DNA from: Bacillota bacterium
GTDB lineage: Bacteria > Bacillota > Limnochordia > DTU087
NCBI GenBank assembly: GCA_012798955.1
Contig: JAAZMF010000166.1
Coordinates: 1-48,564, forward strand
Direction: 5' to 3'
Length of the DNA: 48,564 bases
In this document: piece after piece, positions 19,600-29,956 of the stretch
How the letters are laid out: every line of letters starts with the position of its first letter
How positions within the stretch are numbered: the first letter of the stretch is position 1
Notes under the pieces: model-generated
Databases searched by the model: none
Told to the model about the DNA's origin: nothing
The model's input: only the letters and a program-made list of their open reading frames with translations
Program-made: the position numbers and the translations under genes

Positions 19600-19626
19600 G
19601 GGAGGCGAAGGTATCGCCTCCCTTTC
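19600..19626 (+). terminator. intrinsic terminator GGGAGGCGA-aggta-TCGCCTCCCTTTCT
   Basis: perfect 9-bp GC-rich stem with T-rich tail, ~20 nt before the serine acetyltransferase start. Confidence 0.65.
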
Positions 19627-19644
19627 TAGGAAGGTGGGGGTAAT

Positions 19645-20547
19645 ATGACAAGCCCAATCGTTCAGCAACTTGCTTCTGTGGCCGGTGCATTAGGTTATAC
19701 TGAAGAAAATGGGAATAAGATTGTCCCAAAACCGGAAAATGTCATTGAATTGCTGGCGGATCTGCGTAGCATACTTTTCCCAGGGTATTTCGGGCCATCA
19801 CGTAACGGCCATGGTGTAGTTTGCATGTTGGAGCATTTGGGGGTTGTATATTGGCGCTTGGCCGGGCAAATTCATAATACCTTGCATAGTACCTGCTCCC
19901 ACACTTGTGATGCCAAGGCTGTTGCTTGCCCAGTCATGGAGAAGAGCTGCCAGCTTTCCATGGAATACCTAGGGCTATTACCTAGTATCCAAGCACGGTT
20001 ACAGAAAGATGTGGAGGCTGCCTATGACGGTGACCCGGCGGCCACCAATTTAGAAGAGATCATTTTGTCCTACCCCGGTGTTTATGCTATCACCGTCCAT
20101 AGATTAGCCCATGAGTTCCATCGGATGGGGTTGACTTTGATTGCCAGGATCATGAGTGAGTATGCCCACAGTACTACTGGCATAGATATTCATCCCGGCG
20201 CCCGGATTGGTAATAGCTTCTTTATTGATCATGGTACCGGTGTAGTCATCGGTGAGACTTGCGTAATCGGCGATAATGTCAAGATTTACCAAGGAGTGAC
20301 CCTTGGAGCCTTAAGCTTCCCCAAGGATGAAAAAGGGAACTTACTCAGAGGCCATCGCCGCCATCCTACCATCGAAGATGATGTGACCATATATGCCGGG
20401 GCCACCATCCTAGGAGGGGACACAGTTATTGGCAAAGGTTCAGTAATTGGTGGTAATGTATGGATAACAGAAAGCCTGCCACCCTATAGCAAAGTTTTGA
20501 ATCGCCCCCAGATAGAGACCCGGACAGGTCCCCACCCAACTAGATAA
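19645..20547 (+). CDS. epsC: serine O-acetyltransferase (EpsC/CysE-type)
   Basis: left-handed beta-helix hexapeptides; GIDIHPGARIGNSFFIDHGTGVVIGET. Confidence 0.9.
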   Translation: MTSPIVQQLASVAGALGYTEENGNKIVPKPENVIELLADLRSILFPGYFGPSRNGHGVVCMLEHLGVVYWRLAGQIHNTLHSTCSHTCDAKAVACPVMEKSCQLSMEYLGLLPSIQARLQKDVEAAYDGDPAATNLEEIILSYPGVYAITVHRLAHEFHRMGLTLIARIMSEYAHSTTGIDIHPGARIGNSFFIDHGTGVVIGETCVIGDNVKIYQGVTLGALSFPKDEKGNLLRGHRRHPTIEDDVTIYAGATILGGDTVIGKGSVIGGNVWITESLPPYSKVLNRPQIETRTGPHPTR

Positions 20548-20561
20548 GGAATGATAATTTA

Positions 20562-22349
20562 ATGCCCAAACAGGAAAGTACCCTAACCCCGGTCGCCCTT
20601 GTAAGCTTGAATGCTAAATTCATCCACTCCAACTTAGCCATTGATTATTTGCGGTCCTACTCAGAAAAGGAGCAAATTCCCGTGGCTATTGAGGTGGTGG
20701 AATTCCACATCAATCAGCCGGTAGATTACATTGTGGGCGAACTGCTCATGATGGATATAGATATTGTCGGATTTTCTTGCTACATCTGGAATATTACCGC
20801 CACTTTGCATGTGATCACTCGGCTAAAACTGGCAAAACCCGAGATGACGATCATAGTAGGTGGACCCGAAGTCTCTTATGAGTCGGCGGAGCTCCTTGAA
20901 AAACACCCTGAGATAGACTACTGCATTATCGGGGAGGGGGAGCAAAGCTTCGGGGATCTGTTACGAGATTTGGTAGACAAGGGCGGGGTTTTAGAGGCAA
21001 GAGAGCGCATAATTCACGGGATTCCTGTTCCCCTACATGAGATTCCCTCACCATACCCCCATGATCTAGGGGAGAGATACCACAACAAACTGGTTTACTT
21101 AGAGACATCCCGGGGCTGTCCTTTTAATTGCCAGTATTGTCTATCTGCCAATACCCGGCAGGTGCGCTATTTTCCTTGGCAAAGGGTAGAAGAGGAGTTT
21201 ATTAAACTCATGGACGGAGGGTTCCCTCAGGTCAAACTAATTGACCGGACCTTTAACGCTAATTCCGCCTGGGCATTGCGGATCTTCCGTTTCTTAGTTG
21301 AGGAAAACACTAAACGGGGTGCCTTCGACAATGGCGCACCTCCTACGATTTTTCATTTTGAAATAAGCGCTGATATCTTGACAGAAGAACTTTTGGCATA
21401 CCTTAGTCAAGTACCACCTGGCCTCTTTCAATTTGAAATAGGAATTCAATCTACCACACCAAGGGTGCTAGAGGTAATTCAGCGACAAAGCGATTGGCGA
21501 ATTCTGTCTGAGAATATCAGGCGTTTAGCCAAACCCGGTAATATTCACCTTCACCTGGATTTGATCGTAGGGCTTCCCCAGGAGACGTGGAAGAGCTTCC
21601 GACAATCCTTTGATGATGTGTATGAACTGGGTGGTCAACGGATTCAAATGGGTTTTCTGAAGCTCCTTAAGGGCTCAGGGCTCAGGGAACGCAGTGAAGA
21701 GCTAGGGCTGGTGTTTGATCCTTACCCTCCCTATGAGGTTGTTGCTACTTCCACCATGACTGCCTTGGAAATCGTTAGGCTAAAAGAGATTGAAGCCCTC
21801 CTGGAGCAGTACTATAATAGCCATCGATTCACCATGACTCTAGACCTTATGACTAGTCAGGTTTACACATCGCCTTTTCAGTTCTTCCAGGATCTTGCAA
21901 CATACTTTCGAAGCCGTCGGTTGCATCAAGTTTCCCATAGTCCTTTGGCGCTGTATGATATCCTCCATAGCTTTATTGGCCAATATCACGGCCAGGTATT
22001 GCCTTTGGCTAAAGAAGCATTGAAGTTCGACTATCTAAGGACTGAGGGCCACAGGCCCTTGCGATCATGGATGCCCAATGAGCTAGGTAGAGATCATAGA
22101 AGGGCAAGACATGACCTACTACAAGACACCCACGTACGGGCTAAGCTCGACCCTGCCACTTTGGCTCTCTCACCTAGAGAGATGGCCCAACAAGTGCGTG
22201 TGGGCAGGTTTTCCAGGGATTTCATCGAATTTTTGTGTCAAAGAAGAGTAAAGGACAAAGATGCTGTAGGAAGCGGCTGGATTATTTTCAATCATCATAG
22301 ACCAGACCCGTGGACTAAAGAAAGCGACTATACTGTGATACTAGAGTAG
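20562..22349 (+). CDS. B12-binding domain radical SAM protein (DUF4080-type)
   Basis: N-terminal cobalamin-binding-like domain; LETSRGCPFNCQYC CxxxCxxC motif. Confidence 0.88.
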   Translation: MPKQESTLTPVALVSLNAKFIHSNLAIDYLRSYSEKEQIPVAIEVVEFHINQPVDYIVGELLMMDIDIVGFSCYIWNITATLHVITRLKLAKPEMTIIVGGPEVSYESAELLEKHPEIDYCIIGEGEQSFGDLLRDLVDKGGVLEARERIIHGIPVPLHEIPSPYPHDLGERYHNKLVYLETSRGCPFNCQYCLSANTRQVRYFPWQRVEEEFIKLMDGGFPQVKLIDRTFNANSAWALRIFRFLVEENTKRGAFDNGAPPTIFHFEISADILTEELLAYLSQVPPGLFQFEIGIQSTTPRVLEVIQRQSDWRILSENIRRLAKPGNIHLHLDLIVGLPQETWKSFRQSFDDVYELGGQRIQMGFLKLLKGSGLRERSEELGLVFDPYPPYEVVATSTMTALEIVRLKEIEALLEQYYNSHRFTMTLDLMTSQVYTSPFQFFQDLATYFRSRRLHQVSHSPLALYDILHSFIGQYHGQVLPLAKEALKFDYLRTEGHRPLRSWMPNELGRDHRRARHDLLQDTHVRAKLDPATLALSPREMAQQVRVGRFSRDFIEFLCQRRVKDKDAVGSGWIIFNHHRPDPWTKESDYTVILE

Positions 22350-22355
22350 GGGTAG

Positions 22356-25300
22356 GTGGTATTCGTGTTTGTGCATCTACATGGCCACAGCTATTGGTCT
22401 TTACTAGACGGCGCTGCGCCACCTAAGCAGCTTTTCAGGCGGGCCGCTACCTTGGGTATGCCGGGTATCGCCGTGACTGACCATGGGGCCATGTATGGGA
22501 CGGCTGAGTGTTATATGCTGGCCCAAGAGATCTCCCAGGAAACAGGCAAGGAGTTTCGCTTCATTCCCGGTGTAGAAGCCTATGTAGCACCCCGCAGTCG
22601 CTTTGATAAGGACAAGAATCAAGGAGATGATTCTAACTGGCATCTTGTACTGTGGGCCCTAGACAACACTGGGCTATCTATGCTATATCGGCTCGTCTCC
22701 CGCTCGGAGCTATACTACAAGCCCAGGATTGACAAATCCTTGCTTAGTGAACTTGTGGAGGAATGTGGGCAGGGTCATATAGCAGGTAGCTCTGCATGCC
22801 TTGCGTCAGAGATCAATCGTCATCTCTTAGGGGGCAATTACCCAACAGCGAAAGAGGTCGCTCTATCTTACCGGGAAATCCTTGGTGAGGGAAATTTCTT
22901 TTTGGAGTTGCAGGATCATGGACTGGAAGAGCAAAGGTTAGTAAATCGTGACTTGTTGCGGATACATGAGGAGACAAAGATACCTTTAATAGCCACCAAT
23001 GATTACCACTATGTGGAGCCGGAACATGCCTTTTTGCATGATGTTGTTGTGTGTATTCAAACCGGTAAGTTGCTTTCTGATGATGATCGTATGCAATTTG
23101 ATAGTAACCAAGCCTATCTGAAGAGCCCCCAAGAGATGCTACAAATATTTCCCCATCATAGGCAAGCACTCCATAATACCATGGGCATCATGGAACGTTG
23201 TCAAGTGAAACTAGATTTTGACACGGTCCATCTGCCTCACTTTGATTTGCCACCGGGTTTTGCGACATCTAGTGATTATCTACGCCACTTGACCCGGGAG
23301 GGTGCAGTGATGCGTTTCGGTGAGATTAGTCAATCTGTCAAGGACAGGCTCACATATGAGCTTCATACCATTCAGGAGATGGGCTACTGTGATTATTTTC
23401 TAATTGTATGGGACTTTGTGCGCTTCGCTAAAGATGTCGGCATACCTGTAGGGCCAGGAAGGGGTAGCGCGGCTGGCTCACTTGTGGCCTATTGCCTTGG
23501 CATTACCAATATCGATCCCCTCCGCTATGGGCTCTTGTTTGAGCGGTTTCTAAACCCGGCTAGAGTAACACTTCCTGATGTAGATATGGATTTTTGCTAT
23601 CACCGCCGCAATGAAGTGATCGAGTATGTTGTGGACAAATATGGCTCAGATCGCACAGCCCAGATCATTACCTTTGGTACGTTAAAGGCAAGGGCTGCAG
23701 TGCGGGACGTATCCCGAGTGCTCGGTGTGCCCCTTCGCAAGGCAGATAGCTTGGCTAAGGCTATTCCCTTTAGTACATCATTGTCGGAGGCTTTGGAGAC
23801 AGTAGCCGAGCTAAAAAACGCATATGAGCAGGATCCTGAATCTAAACGGGTCTTAGATACTGCTCGGTTTATTGAGGGGTTTCCCCGGCATGCATCCACC
23901 CATGCCGCGGGAGTTGTGATCGCTCCTAGACCTTTAGAATTGGATATACCCCTTACCAAGGCCGATAGTAACAAGGTGGTAACTCCCTTTACGACTCAAT
24001 ATCCCATGGGTGTTCTAGAAGAAATGAAATTCTTAAAGGTGGATTTTCTCGCTTTGAGAAATCTATCGGTGATTCAGGAGGCCGTTGATTGGGTAAATAG
24101 ACTATATGACAAAGACTTGGATATCGAGGCTGTACCAACAGATGATGAGGAAACATATAGGTCCATTTTCCAAAAGGGGCTGACTGGTGGCATATTTCAA
24201 TTTGAATCTGAGGGCATGCGCAGGCTATTACAGGATTTCCAGCCAGAAAGCTTGGAGCATTTGACATTGCTCAATGCCATGTATAGGCCTGGACCCATGC
24301 AGTATATACCTACAGTTGTGCGAAGGCGTCAAGGTCAAGAGGCCATCGACTGGCCCCATCCGGTATTGGAGGCTTTACTCCGGGAGACCTATGGTATTAT
24401 GGCTTATCAGGAGCAGGTTATGGCTGTTGCCCATCACTTTGCGGGATTTTCCTTGGGAGAGGCCGACTTGTTGCGGAGAGCTATGGGCAAAAAAAAGCAA
24501 GAGATTATGGATGAATCCCGAGAGGAGTTTATCCGAGGAGCCATGGCAGAAGGTCACCCAAAGGCTCTTGCCCAGCAAATCTATGATGACATTGAAAAGT
24601 TTGCCGGCTATGGGTTCAATAAAAGCCACGCGTGTGCCTACGCGCTGATTGCTTTCCAGACCGCGTATTTGAAGACTCACTATCCCACGGAGTTCATGGC
24701 GGCCCTACTTACTAGTGTGATGGGCAAAGACAAAAACAGCAAATTAGGCGAATACTTAGCAGAATGCAAGGATATGGGCATTGTGGTAGAGCCCCCCGAT
24801 GTGAACAGTAGTCACATTACCTTTGTTCCTCAGCCTGGGGGCGTGATCAGATTCGGGTTGTCTGCCATAAAAAACGTCGGGGAGAGTGCTGCCAAATCCA
24901 TTGTCAAAGGTAGGGAATCCGGTTCCTATCAATCGCTGGTGGAACTCTGTACCCGTACGCAACTAAATAGAGAGGCATTACTTAGCCTAATTCGGGTAGG
25001 AGCACTAGATAGTTTAGGCAAGCATCGGGCCGAGCTAGAAGCGTCCCTAGATGGGGCGCTACAGATGGCCACAAGCTACCATCGCCAAACCCACCGTGGA
25101 CAGACCACTCTCTTTGACTTAGGAGACCTAGATATGGAGCCTTTGGATGGGGGGATGGGGGGTACGCTGCCAGAATATGATGAGTACCAGCGCCTGCAAT
25201 ATGAACGGGAACTAATTGGTGTGTATCTTTCGGGTCACCCCCTCAATCAACACGCCCAGTGGCTTGCCGCTAGGGGAGTGATTACCAGTCGAGGGCTAGA

Positions 25301-25889
25301 GCACTGTCGCCAGGACGAGATGGTGACTGTAGCGGGGGTTGTCACTGAGTATCGTCGCATTTTGACCAGACGCAACGAGGAGATGGCATTTGTCACCCTC
25401 GAGGATCAGGTAGGTTCCATGGACATTATCGTTTTCCCAAGAGTCTATGGGCAATATCGAGAGCTCTTGACCGGAGAGTCTTTGCTCGTGGTGGAAGGTC
25501 GCAATGATTCCTCTGTGGAAGAGCGAGAAGACCTAGCTTTAGATGAGCTCCAGGCTGAAGATGAGCCCCAGGGAGAATTCCAGGCGAAGATCATAGCCAA
25601 TGGTCTATACAAGCTAGAGGATTGGCGGACTCGGGTGTCCGAGAAAATGCCATTGGGCCGGTTAATCATCGGCGCCGACAATCTAGAGGAGAAATCCTTG
25701 GTAAGGCTACAGAAGTTGCTCAAGGGCTACCCAGGCCCTTTACCTGTGGCTTTGTTTTTCCATAGGCCCCAGGCAACTTATCTATCCTTATCTAAGGAAT
25801 ATGGGGTTGATCCCAATAAGACACCAGAATTGATTGAAAAGATCGCAGAAATAGTGGGCCAAGGTCAGGTTCGGTGGTCCCGCACCTAG
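22356..25889 (+). CDS. dnaE: DNA polymerase III alpha subunit
   Basis: PHP domain FVHLHGHSYWSLLDGA; GPGRGSAAGSLVAYCLGIT; PDVDMDF; C-terminal OB fold; 1177 aa. Confidence 0.96.
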   Translation: MVFVFVHLHGHSYWSLLDGAAPPKQLFRRAATLGMPGIAVTDHGAMYGTAECYMLAQEISQETGKEFRFIPGVEAYVAPRSRFDKDKNQGDDSNWHLVLWALDNTGLSMLYRLVSRSELYYKPRIDKSLLSELVEECGQGHIAGSSACLASEINRHLLGGNYPTAKEVALSYREILGEGNFFLELQDHGLEEQRLVNRDLLRIHEETKIPLIATNDYHYVEPEHAFLHDVVVCIQTGKLLSDDDRMQFDSNQAYLKSPQEMLQIFPHHRQALHNTMGIMERCQVKLDFDTVHLPHFDLPPGFATSSDYLRHLTREGAVMRFGEISQSVKDRLTYELHTIQEMGYCDYFLIVWDFVRFAKDVGIPVGPGRGSAAGSLVAYCLGITNIDPLRYGLLFERFLNPARVTLPDVDMDFCYHRRNEVIEYVVDKYGSDRTAQIITFGTLKARAAVRDVSRVLGVPLRKADSLAKAIPFSTSLSEALETVAELKNAYEQDPESKRVLDTARFIEGFPRHASTHAAGVVIAPRPLELDIPLTKADSNKVVTPFTTQYPMGVLEEMKFLKVDFLALRNLSVIQEAVDWVNRLYDKDLDIEAVPTDDEETYRSIFQKGLTGGIFQFESEGMRRLLQDFQPESLEHLTLLNAMYRPGPMQYIPTVVRRRQGQEAIDWPHPVLEALLRETYGIMAYQEQVMAVAHHFAGFSLGEADLLRRAMGKKKQEIMDESREEFIRGAMAEGHPKALAQQIYDDIEKFAGYGFNKSHACAYALIAFQTAYLKTHYPTEFMAALLTSVMGKDKNSKLGEYLAECKDMGIVVEPPDVNSSHITFVPQPGGVIRFGLSAIKNVGESAAKSIVKGRESGSYQSLVELCTRTQLNREALLSLIRVGALDSLGKHRAELEASLDGALQMATSYHRQTHRGQTTLFDLGDLDMEPLDGGMGGTLPEYDEYQRLQYERELIGVYLSGHPLNQHAQWLAARGVITSRGLEHCRQDEMVTVAGVVTEYRRILTRRNEEMAFVTLEDQVGSMDIIVFPRVYGQYRELLTGESLLVVEGRNDSSVEEREDLALDELQAEDEPQGEFQAKIIANGLYKLEDWRTRVSEKMPLGRLIIGADNLEEKSLVRLQKLLKGYPGPLPVALFFHRPQATYLSLSKEYGVDPNKTPELIEKIAEIVGQGQVRWSRT

Positions 25890-25903
25890 AGAGGAGATAC
25901 CCC

Positions 25904-28006
25904 ATGAGATTGGGCCTAGGAATAGATGCCGGGGGCACCTATACCGATACGGTTTTGTTTGATTTCATATCCAAGTCCGTGCTAAGTAAGGGTAAGGCTC
26001 TGACGACTAGAGATGATTACACTAAGGGGATCAATAATTCACTTAGTCAGCTGACCATAGAAGATCCACAACTTGTTGACATTGTGGGCCTTTCGACAAC
26101 ATTAGCCACCAACTCATTAGTCGAAGGCAAAGGCGCCAGAGCCGGCCTTGTACTCATTGGCTATGATCCGGATTTGGTGGAACGCTTTCTTGAAGTTGGT
26201 CCTTACTGGATAGTCGCCGGTGGCCACGACATGCGGGGCCAAGAGCGGGCGCCCCTCGATGACGAGCAGGTGCGGCAGACCATAAAGACCATGTCCCGGG
26301 AATGTGATGTCATAGCCATCAGCCAGATGGGTGGGGCGGTAAATCCAGAACATGAGCGTCGGGTGCAGGAGCTGATTGAACGGGAGTTTTCCATACCTGC
26401 CATAAGTGGCCATGAGATCAGCACAGACATGGATTCTATGAAGCGGGCGACAACAGTTTTTTGGAATGCCAAATTAATCCCTGTGATACTAGAACTGATT
26501 GATGCCGTGAAGGCTGTATTTAGGGAGCGAGGTATCGATGCTCCCCTCATGCTTGTCCGTAGTGACGGGACAATGATGGGTGAGGAGCTAGCTCGTCGAC
26601 GGCCCATTGAGACTTTGATGTCTGGACCTGTGGCTAGTATCTATGGGGCTCTCTATCTAACAGGCGCCAAAGATGCCTTGGTAATAGATATGGGAGGCAC
26701 AACCACAGACATGGGGTTGGTCAAAGACGGGCGTCCCCGCTTGAGTCCCAAGGGCGCCAAAATCGGGGTATATCGTACCACTGTTAGGACTTTGGATCTT
26801 CACACCATTGGTCTTGGCGGTGATAGCGAGATCTCCATTGCCCAAAATGGGCGATTGGCCATTGGCCCAAGGCGAGTTGTGCCTATCAGTCTTGCTGCCC
26901 ACCAATATCCCAATATTGCCCAGGAGATGCGAGATTGGGCCACCATCCAAGATAAATATGTGGATGCAAGATTGCTACCCCCTGTGGAGTTTTACACTCC
27001 TTTTGCCAAAGAAGGAGTTCAGGTGAGAGGTTCCACAAGGATTGAGCGTCTCCATGGAAGTAGTCCCATCCCACCACTAACAGCAAGGGAAGAGGCGATT
27101 CTAGCGGCCCTCGAGTCGTTAGGTGGAGCGTCTCGCTACAAGCTGGCGGCTATCGTAGATTATCCCTATCCATCCCTCTTGCCCCTAGATCACTTGGAAG
27201 ATCTTGGGTTAGTTCAGAGGGTGGGACTGACACCCACCGATGTGTTGCAGGCTTTAGGTAGGCTTGAATCTTGGGGTGGCGATGTCTCTAAACAAGCCCT
27301 GCAGGCCTTTGGTGAGCGGGTGCAAGAGAAATATGGTCCCATGGGCGAGGTAATTCTAGATGGGTTTAGGGGGCAATTGGCAGACGAGATGCTCAGTGTC
27401 TTGCTGACAGAGAGTATGGTGGCCCCAGGTCGACAAAATAGGCAGTGGGCTCAAAACGGGGGTCCCTGGGGACGCAATCAGGAAGCAGCGATTATGGATC
27501 TGTGTCCCATCTGTCGGTATTTGGTTGGCCTAACGTTAGACAAAGATAGGAGCAAAACAGTATCATGTAGCATGCAGATCGGCATACCCCTAGTTGCGGT
27601 AGGAGCTCCTGTGAAGGCCTATTTCCCTTCTTTGGCCGAGAACCTGCAAACTGATCTGATCATCCCTGCCCACGCCGATGTAGCTAATGCCATTGGTGCC
27701 ATCGTTGGCAGTGTTAGTCTTGCCGTGGAAGTAGTTGTTGCCATCACCGGTGATGAGAGATACATCATCCGGGGAATGCCAGAGAACAATAGCTTTGATG
27801 AGCTAGGTGACGCTCTAGATGTGGCCACCGACTATGTGATCAGGGTAGCCAAAGAGCGGGCCATGGCCGCCGGCGCTGAAACAGTGCAGATTGAGATAGA
27901 GGAAGAGCAATTGGTCTCCGAGGTGGGCCAGGAAACCCTCCAAACCATATTCCTGGAGACGAAAATCACCGCTCGAGCCAGTGGACAGCCTAAGACCCGA
28001 GATTAG
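25904..28006 (+). CDS. hydantoinase/oxoprolinase-family protein (HyuA-like)
   Basis: GLGIDAGGTYTDTVLFD, MSGPVASIYGALYLTG, VIDMGGTTTDMGLV motifs. Confidence 0.85.
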   Translation: MRLGLGIDAGGTYTDTVLFDFISKSVLSKGKALTTRDDYTKGINNSLSQLTIEDPQLVDIVGLSTTLATNSLVEGKGARAGLVLIGYDPDLVERFLEVGPYWIVAGGHDMRGQERAPLDDEQVRQTIKTMSRECDVIAISQMGGAVNPEHERRVQELIEREFSIPAISGHEISTDMDSMKRATTVFWNAKLIPVILELIDAVKAVFRERGIDAPLMLVRSDGTMMGEELARRRPIETLMSGPVASIYGALYLTGAKDALVIDMGGTTTDMGLVKDGRPRLSPKGAKIGVYRTTVRTLDLHTIGLGGDSEISIAQNGRLAIGPRRVVPISLAAHQYPNIAQEMRDWATIQDKYVDARLLPPVEFYTPFAKEGVQVRGSTRIERLHGSSPIPPLTAREEAILAALESLGGASRYKLAAIVDYPYPSLLPLDHLEDLGLVQRVGLTPTDVLQALGRLESWGGDVSKQALQAFGERVQEKYGPMGEVILDGFRGQLADEMLSVLLTESMVAPGRQNRQWAQNGGPWGRNQEAAIMDLCPICRYLVGLTLDKDRSKTVSCSMQIGIPLVAVGAPVKAYFPSLAENLQTDLIIPAHADVANAIGAIVGSVSLAVEVVVAITGDERYIIRGMPENNSFDELGDALDVATDYVIRVAKERAMAAGAETVQIEIEEEQLVSEVGQETLQTIFLETKITARASGQPKTRD

Positions 28007-28046
28007 CCGGGAAACGGAACTATGAAATCCCCAGGAGGTGGCGGAA

Positions 28047-29750
28047 ATGAATGGAAGCAACCCTTATGTTTCAGTCAATATCGAGGGGGTTGACCACCGC
28101 AACGTACGTACCGGAACTACCCTGCAACAGCTTACTCAAGAGCTATGGCCAGATACTTGGCGAGGAATTGTGGCTGCTTATGTCGACAATGAGTTAAAAG
28201 AGCTCACCTATTCCGTTACTGAGGACTGCAGTATAGTCTTTTTTGGCCTAGAGGCAAAAGATGGCCATCGCATCTACCAGCGAAGTGCGACGTTTCTGCT
28301 AATTCGGGCGGCCAGGGAGATTCTACCTGGATGTCGGGTTACTATCGAACACTCTTTGAGTAATGGATTATACGGAGAGATCCATCATACCCGGGCCCTG
28401 ATGGAGCAAGATTTAAGAGATATAGAAGGTCGCATGAAGGAAATTGTTGAGCGGGATGAGCCATTTGAGAAAATGGTGATGGAAAAAGAGGCGGCCCGAG
28501 CGCTGTTCCTCGAGGATAACCAGCTAGATAAGGTTAATCTTTTGAAATACCGTGAAAGTGATTTTGTCAATATCTATCGTTCCGGCTGGTTCCACGACTA
28601 TTTTTACGGCTATATGACTCCCAGTGCCGGATATCTGCAGCAAATCAAGCTAAGATACTATCTGCCTGGCTTTATCCTGCAAATTCCGGATTCTAATAAT
28701 CCAGACGTTATTCCCACCTACAGGGAGCAACCCAAGTTAGCCAGTGTCCATCGGGAAGCCGAACGTTGGGGTGACATATTACAAGTAGGGACAGTATCGG
28801 CTCTAAACGACATGATTGTAGCAGGCCATGGTGGAGACCTAGTTCGTATCGCGGAGGCTTTGCACGAGAAAAAGATCGCTCAAATTGCCGACTCAATTTT
28901 CCAGCGCCGGGATACGCTGCGGGTAGTGCTAATTGCCGGGCCCTCGTCATCGGGCAAAACCACCTTTGCCCAAAGGCTGTCTATTCATATGCGGGTCAAT
29001 GGCTTGCATCCGGTGGCGATTCATCTAGATGACTATTTCCTTGATCGAGACAAAACTCCCCGCAATGAGCAGGGAGAATACGATTTTGAATCCATTGAAG
29101 CCATTGATCTTGATTTGTTCAACACCCATTTGAGCCAGCTGATTCAAGGCCAAGAAGTGGAGATGCCCACGTTTGATTTTACCAGTGGCAGTCGGCAGTA
29201 TACGGGAAAACGGCTACAGGTAGCTGAAGATCAACCGATTATTATTGAGGGTATCCATGGACTAAACCACCGATTGACAGAGTCCATACCTAGTGGAAAT
29301 AAGTTCAAGATCTATATCAGTGCTCTGACACAGCTAAATATCGATGATCATAATCGTATCCCAACAACAGATGTGCGTTTGATCAGACGCATGGTTAGGG
29401 ATCACCAGTTCCGCTCCAATCCTCCGGAAAACACCCTAAGACGCTGGGCCGCGGTGCGACAGGGAGAACGGGTAAACATCTTCCCGTTCCAAGAGGAAGC
29501 GGATGTAATGTTTAACTCGGCCTTGGCTTATGAGCTTGCCGTTCTAAAGGGTCACGCAGAGCCACTGTTAAAAACTGTCAATAGATGGGATCCAGGATAT
29601 GCTGAGGCCAAGCGACTCCTGAAATTCCTAAGCTACTTCTTGCCTTTGGAAGAAGAAGACGTTCCTGCCACATCCATACTTAGGGAGTTTATCGGTGGCA
29701 GTTGCTTCCACGAGACTGAGCCGGAATTGGTGGAGGCTATCTGCCGTTAG
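28047..29750 (+). CDS. nucleoside kinase (N-terminal TGS/ThrRS-like region plus uridine kinase/PRK domain)
   Basis: VLIAGPSSSGKTTFAQRL Walker A, HLDDYFLDRDKTPRNEQGEYDFESIEAIDLDLF; SD AGGAGGTGG before ATG 28047. Confidence 0.85.
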   Translation: MNGSNPYVSVNIEGVDHRNVRTGTTLQQLTQELWPDTWRGIVAAYVDNELKELTYSVTEDCSIVFFGLEAKDGHRIYQRSATFLLIRAAREILPGCRVTIEHSLSNGLYGEIHHTRALMEQDLRDIEGRMKEIVERDEPFEKMVMEKEAARALFLEDNQLDKVNLLKYRESDFVNIYRSGWFHDYFYGYMTPSAGYLQQIKLRYYLPGFILQIPDSNNPDVIPTYREQPKLASVHREAERWGDILQVGTVSALNDMIVAGHGGDLVRIAEALHEKKIAQIADSIFQRRDTLRVVLIAGPSSSGKTTFAQRLSIHMRVNGLHPVAIHLDDYFLDRDKTPRNEQGEYDFESIEAIDLDLFNTHLSQLIQGQEVEMPTFDFTSGSRQYTGKRLQVAEDQPIIIEGIHGLNHRLTESIPSGNKFKIYISALTQLNIDDHNRIPTTDVRLIRRMVRDHQFRSNPPENTLRRWAAVRQGERVNIFPFQEEADVMFNSALAYELAVLKGHAEPLLKTVNRWDPGYAEAKRLLKFLSYFLPLEEEDVPATSILREFIGGSCFHETEPELVEAICR

Positions 29751-29956
29751 ATGTCCAGAAAGTTTAATACAAGTGTTACATTTTCCTGCAGGAATCTCCC
29801 CTGGAAAAAGGAATATACTAGTTAGTCGGATTCATTACTAACAACAGCGGAGAATGACAACCAGTGTGGTAGTTTTTTGGGGTATTGGCGGTTTACCAAG
29901 ATGGTTCAGTAGTTCCGCTAAAAGGTGACTGCTCATAGCACCAAGGAGGGGATAGA

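Noticed and set aside
19490-19640. Possible cysteine T-box upstream of serine acetyltransferase
   Set aside because: No GGTGGxACCGCG T-box sequence and no AGAGAG/stem I landmarks; only the terminator hairpin remains.
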